Shown here: piece by piece, positions 24,201-27,200 of the stretch | Layout: the number at the start of each line of letters is the position of its first letter | How positions within the stretch are numbered: the stretch's first letter is position 1 | Origin: Apostichopus californicus | Taxonomy: Eukaryota > Echinodermata > Holothuroidea > Aspidochirotida > Stichopodidae | NCBI GenBank assembly: GCA_020650975.1 | Contig: JAIPMN010004114.1 | Coordinates: 1-28,349, forward strand | Reading direction: 5' to 3' | Length of the DNA: 28,349 nt | Program-made: the position numbers and the translations under genes | Notes under the pieces: generated by a model | Told to the model about the DNA's origin: nothing | The model's input: the letters and a program-made list of their open reading frames with translations, nothing else | Database searches by the model: none

Positions 24201-27200
24201 AAGTATAATTTGTTATGCATTACTCTATTCTTTACAACTGCAGTGTAAATAACTCTATTTTCCTGTATTGTAACTCTATTCTAATGCTGAAGTATGATTT
24301 GCTATGCATTACTCTATTCTTTACAACTGCAGTGTAAATTACTCTATTTTCCTGTATTGTTATTGACTCTATATTTCTCTCCTTTGTAATGAACTGCATG
24401 TTGTAATGAACTCTATATTGCTATCGTCTTAACTTACATTACTCTACTATGTGTTACTTTATATTATACACTACAAAGCTTAGCTCTATTTTCTTGTACA
24501 TCTTTTACTCTACTGTATATCTTCTTGCTACTCTATTTGACTTTACTTTAGTCATTTCATTTGTTAACTATAGTTTCATACAGATCCTAAAATATCCTGA
24601 GTAAAGCCGATCGTTCATTTTCTCCCTCTCTTCTCGTTGCTTCACAGCTGATGTTTGTTCTCTGCCCCGCGATCCTGGTCCTTGTTCACTTTCCATGCCT
24701 GTCTGGGGATACAACATTTTTACCAGAAGCTGCCAACAATTTACATACACTGGCTGTCTGGGAAATCCAAACAGATTTGCTAGTCAAGCTGAATGTCAGG
24801 CCAGATGTGAAGGTGAGATACATCTAAAGAGATCATGCAAAACATACCCCATGCAGAACTTTTGCAAACCTTGGAAACAAAATGACAATTCTTTTCCTCC
24901 ACCCTTTATTGGAAGTCCCAACTCTTACCTAATGAAGGGTAATTTTCTTAAGGGAGGGGGGGGGGCATAGACCTCAAACCCATCACACTAGCATTTGGGA
25001 TTCACTTGGTTTTTTCCCTACCCTTCTCCCTACCCTTCCCTTAATACTCTCTTTGTCCCTCCACTGTTTATCTCCTACCTCTCCTCTTCCCCTGTTGGTT
25101 TCTTTCTTTCTTCTCTCCATCCCTTGTCTACTAATCCCCTTTCATCCATCTCTTTGTGTTCACCATGCTCATTAACCTGTCTGTATTTTGTGCGTGTTTT
25201 TGTCCCTTCTGTTACTGTTACTTGTCATTTAGCCTTTGAAGAAGATCCTGCTAGGATCGAAATGTCAGGCCAACTTACTTTTACACATTCTCCTACACAG
25301 GCTCTCTAGTGGATAAGCAGTTTGCTAACAGTTTTTTATTTTATTCTGATTTCACTTTCACCTTTGTCTCCTTTGCAGCAATTATATGTGCTCAGCCTGA
25401 AGATACCGGTCCATGCTCTGCCACTCTGCCAAGGTTCTCCTTCAACTCTGTGGCCATGAGCTGTCAGCCGTTTTCTTATGGTGGTTGTCTGGGAGGTGGA
25501 AATAGTTTTTCTACTTTAGCCCAGTGTCAAGGAACCTGTGAGAGTGAGTAGCCTAATTTAAATCAGAAAAAAATTGCAGGAGTAGCAAGATCTACTTGTG
25601 GAGAGTCTTTACCATAGTAAATTTTTGGCTTCTACTGGTTTGGTTTCATCTCTTATGATATTCTGGCAGCTCAAATCAAATGATGCAGGATGACAGTTTC
25701 GCACCCTCAGTAGTGGACTATTATATGGTAGGCTAGGCAGCCTATACCGACTGACTCTACTCTGAAACTGTGAAAGGCAAACTTAACTACATAAATTAAT
25801 TCACATTTGATCTGATAATTTCATCTCCCTCTCATCTCATGATTAATTAGTCAAATTAAATAAAGCAAAAAACTGATTATGAGACCTTCTGATGTGGTTG
25901 ACAATTCAGATCTGACCAACCCTGAGTGATCTGCAAAATCTATGGTGTGAAGCTATAGCAAGATGGATTGTCTTGTTGTATGATTCTCACAGGTTCTCAC
26001 AGGCCATTGGTCGAAGAAGAGCTCAACCATAAAAAATGACTAATAATGATTGATACTTAGTTTTGACAAAGGCAAGTGTAACATCTCTTTAGAAACTCTG
26101 TTTATAAAGCACACTGTCTAAAATATGAAAGCAAGCACACTGTTCAGTTATAGAGTTGAAAATGATTAAATCATATTTATTGAGATTGGAATGAGTAGTG
26201 AGTTCGTAAACAGCTCCTAAGGGCGACTTGAAGTCTGGGGTAAATTTCCAGGTTTGGTCCAACAGACTGAAAGGGAGGGGTGTGCAAGGTGGTGGGCCGG
26301 GGGGGAGGGGGGTTATATTCCTTATTACAACATGACAACCATATTTCAGGATTGGGACATAATATTGTCATGGTATTTAATAGCAGTAATGGTATGGACT
26401 TCCATCCATATTGTTTCCATCAGATTAGTGTCAGTTTATTTGTGTAGCCTGTCTCTAACTCATTTCGTGATACCCCCCTCATCTCATCTCCTTTTGTTTC
26501 ACATAGCACCGATCATCGGTGACGCTTGTTCACAGACCGCGGATGCCGGACCCTGTTCTGACGCTGTTATAAGGTTTGCCTACAACCAAGTCTCGGGAAT
26601 CTGTCAGACTTTTACCTACGGAGGCTGTGGGGGAAACACCAATAACTTTGCCACCTCTGCTGAATGTAACCAGCGTTGTCTGGGTTAGTATCTCGGAAAA
26701 ATGTCAAAATCTACTTCCTCGTCTGCTCTTCTTACTCGGGAGCAAAATGTAAGAAATAGATGGACATAGATGTTATGGCGACCGAGAAAGTTTGCCATTA
26801 CGAATATAAGGCATTAATAGAGTAACATTATGTGGAGTCCTTGTACTTAAGCTGTATATGGGGGGGGCCCGGGGGGGGCCAAATCTTTGTTCTTGGAGAA
26901 ATTGAAGACAATTATAACAATGATGGCCTTCTTGTCATTCTCTATGATCAGTGGATGTCTGTGCCCAGAGCTTCTCCTTCTGTTCTGGTTCTGATACTGC
27001 ATTCGGTTACAATCCTGCGCTGGGTACTTGTATGCAGTTCCAAACTCTTAACGACTGTGGCATCACTGGAAACATCTTCACCACAGAGGCTGCATGTCAA
27101 CAGCGATGTGTCGGTAAGTACTTCTATAGTTAAGTATAAGATCTGCCTCCTTCATACTATTACCTGATGTGTCCGTAAGTACTTCTCTAGTTAAGTATAT

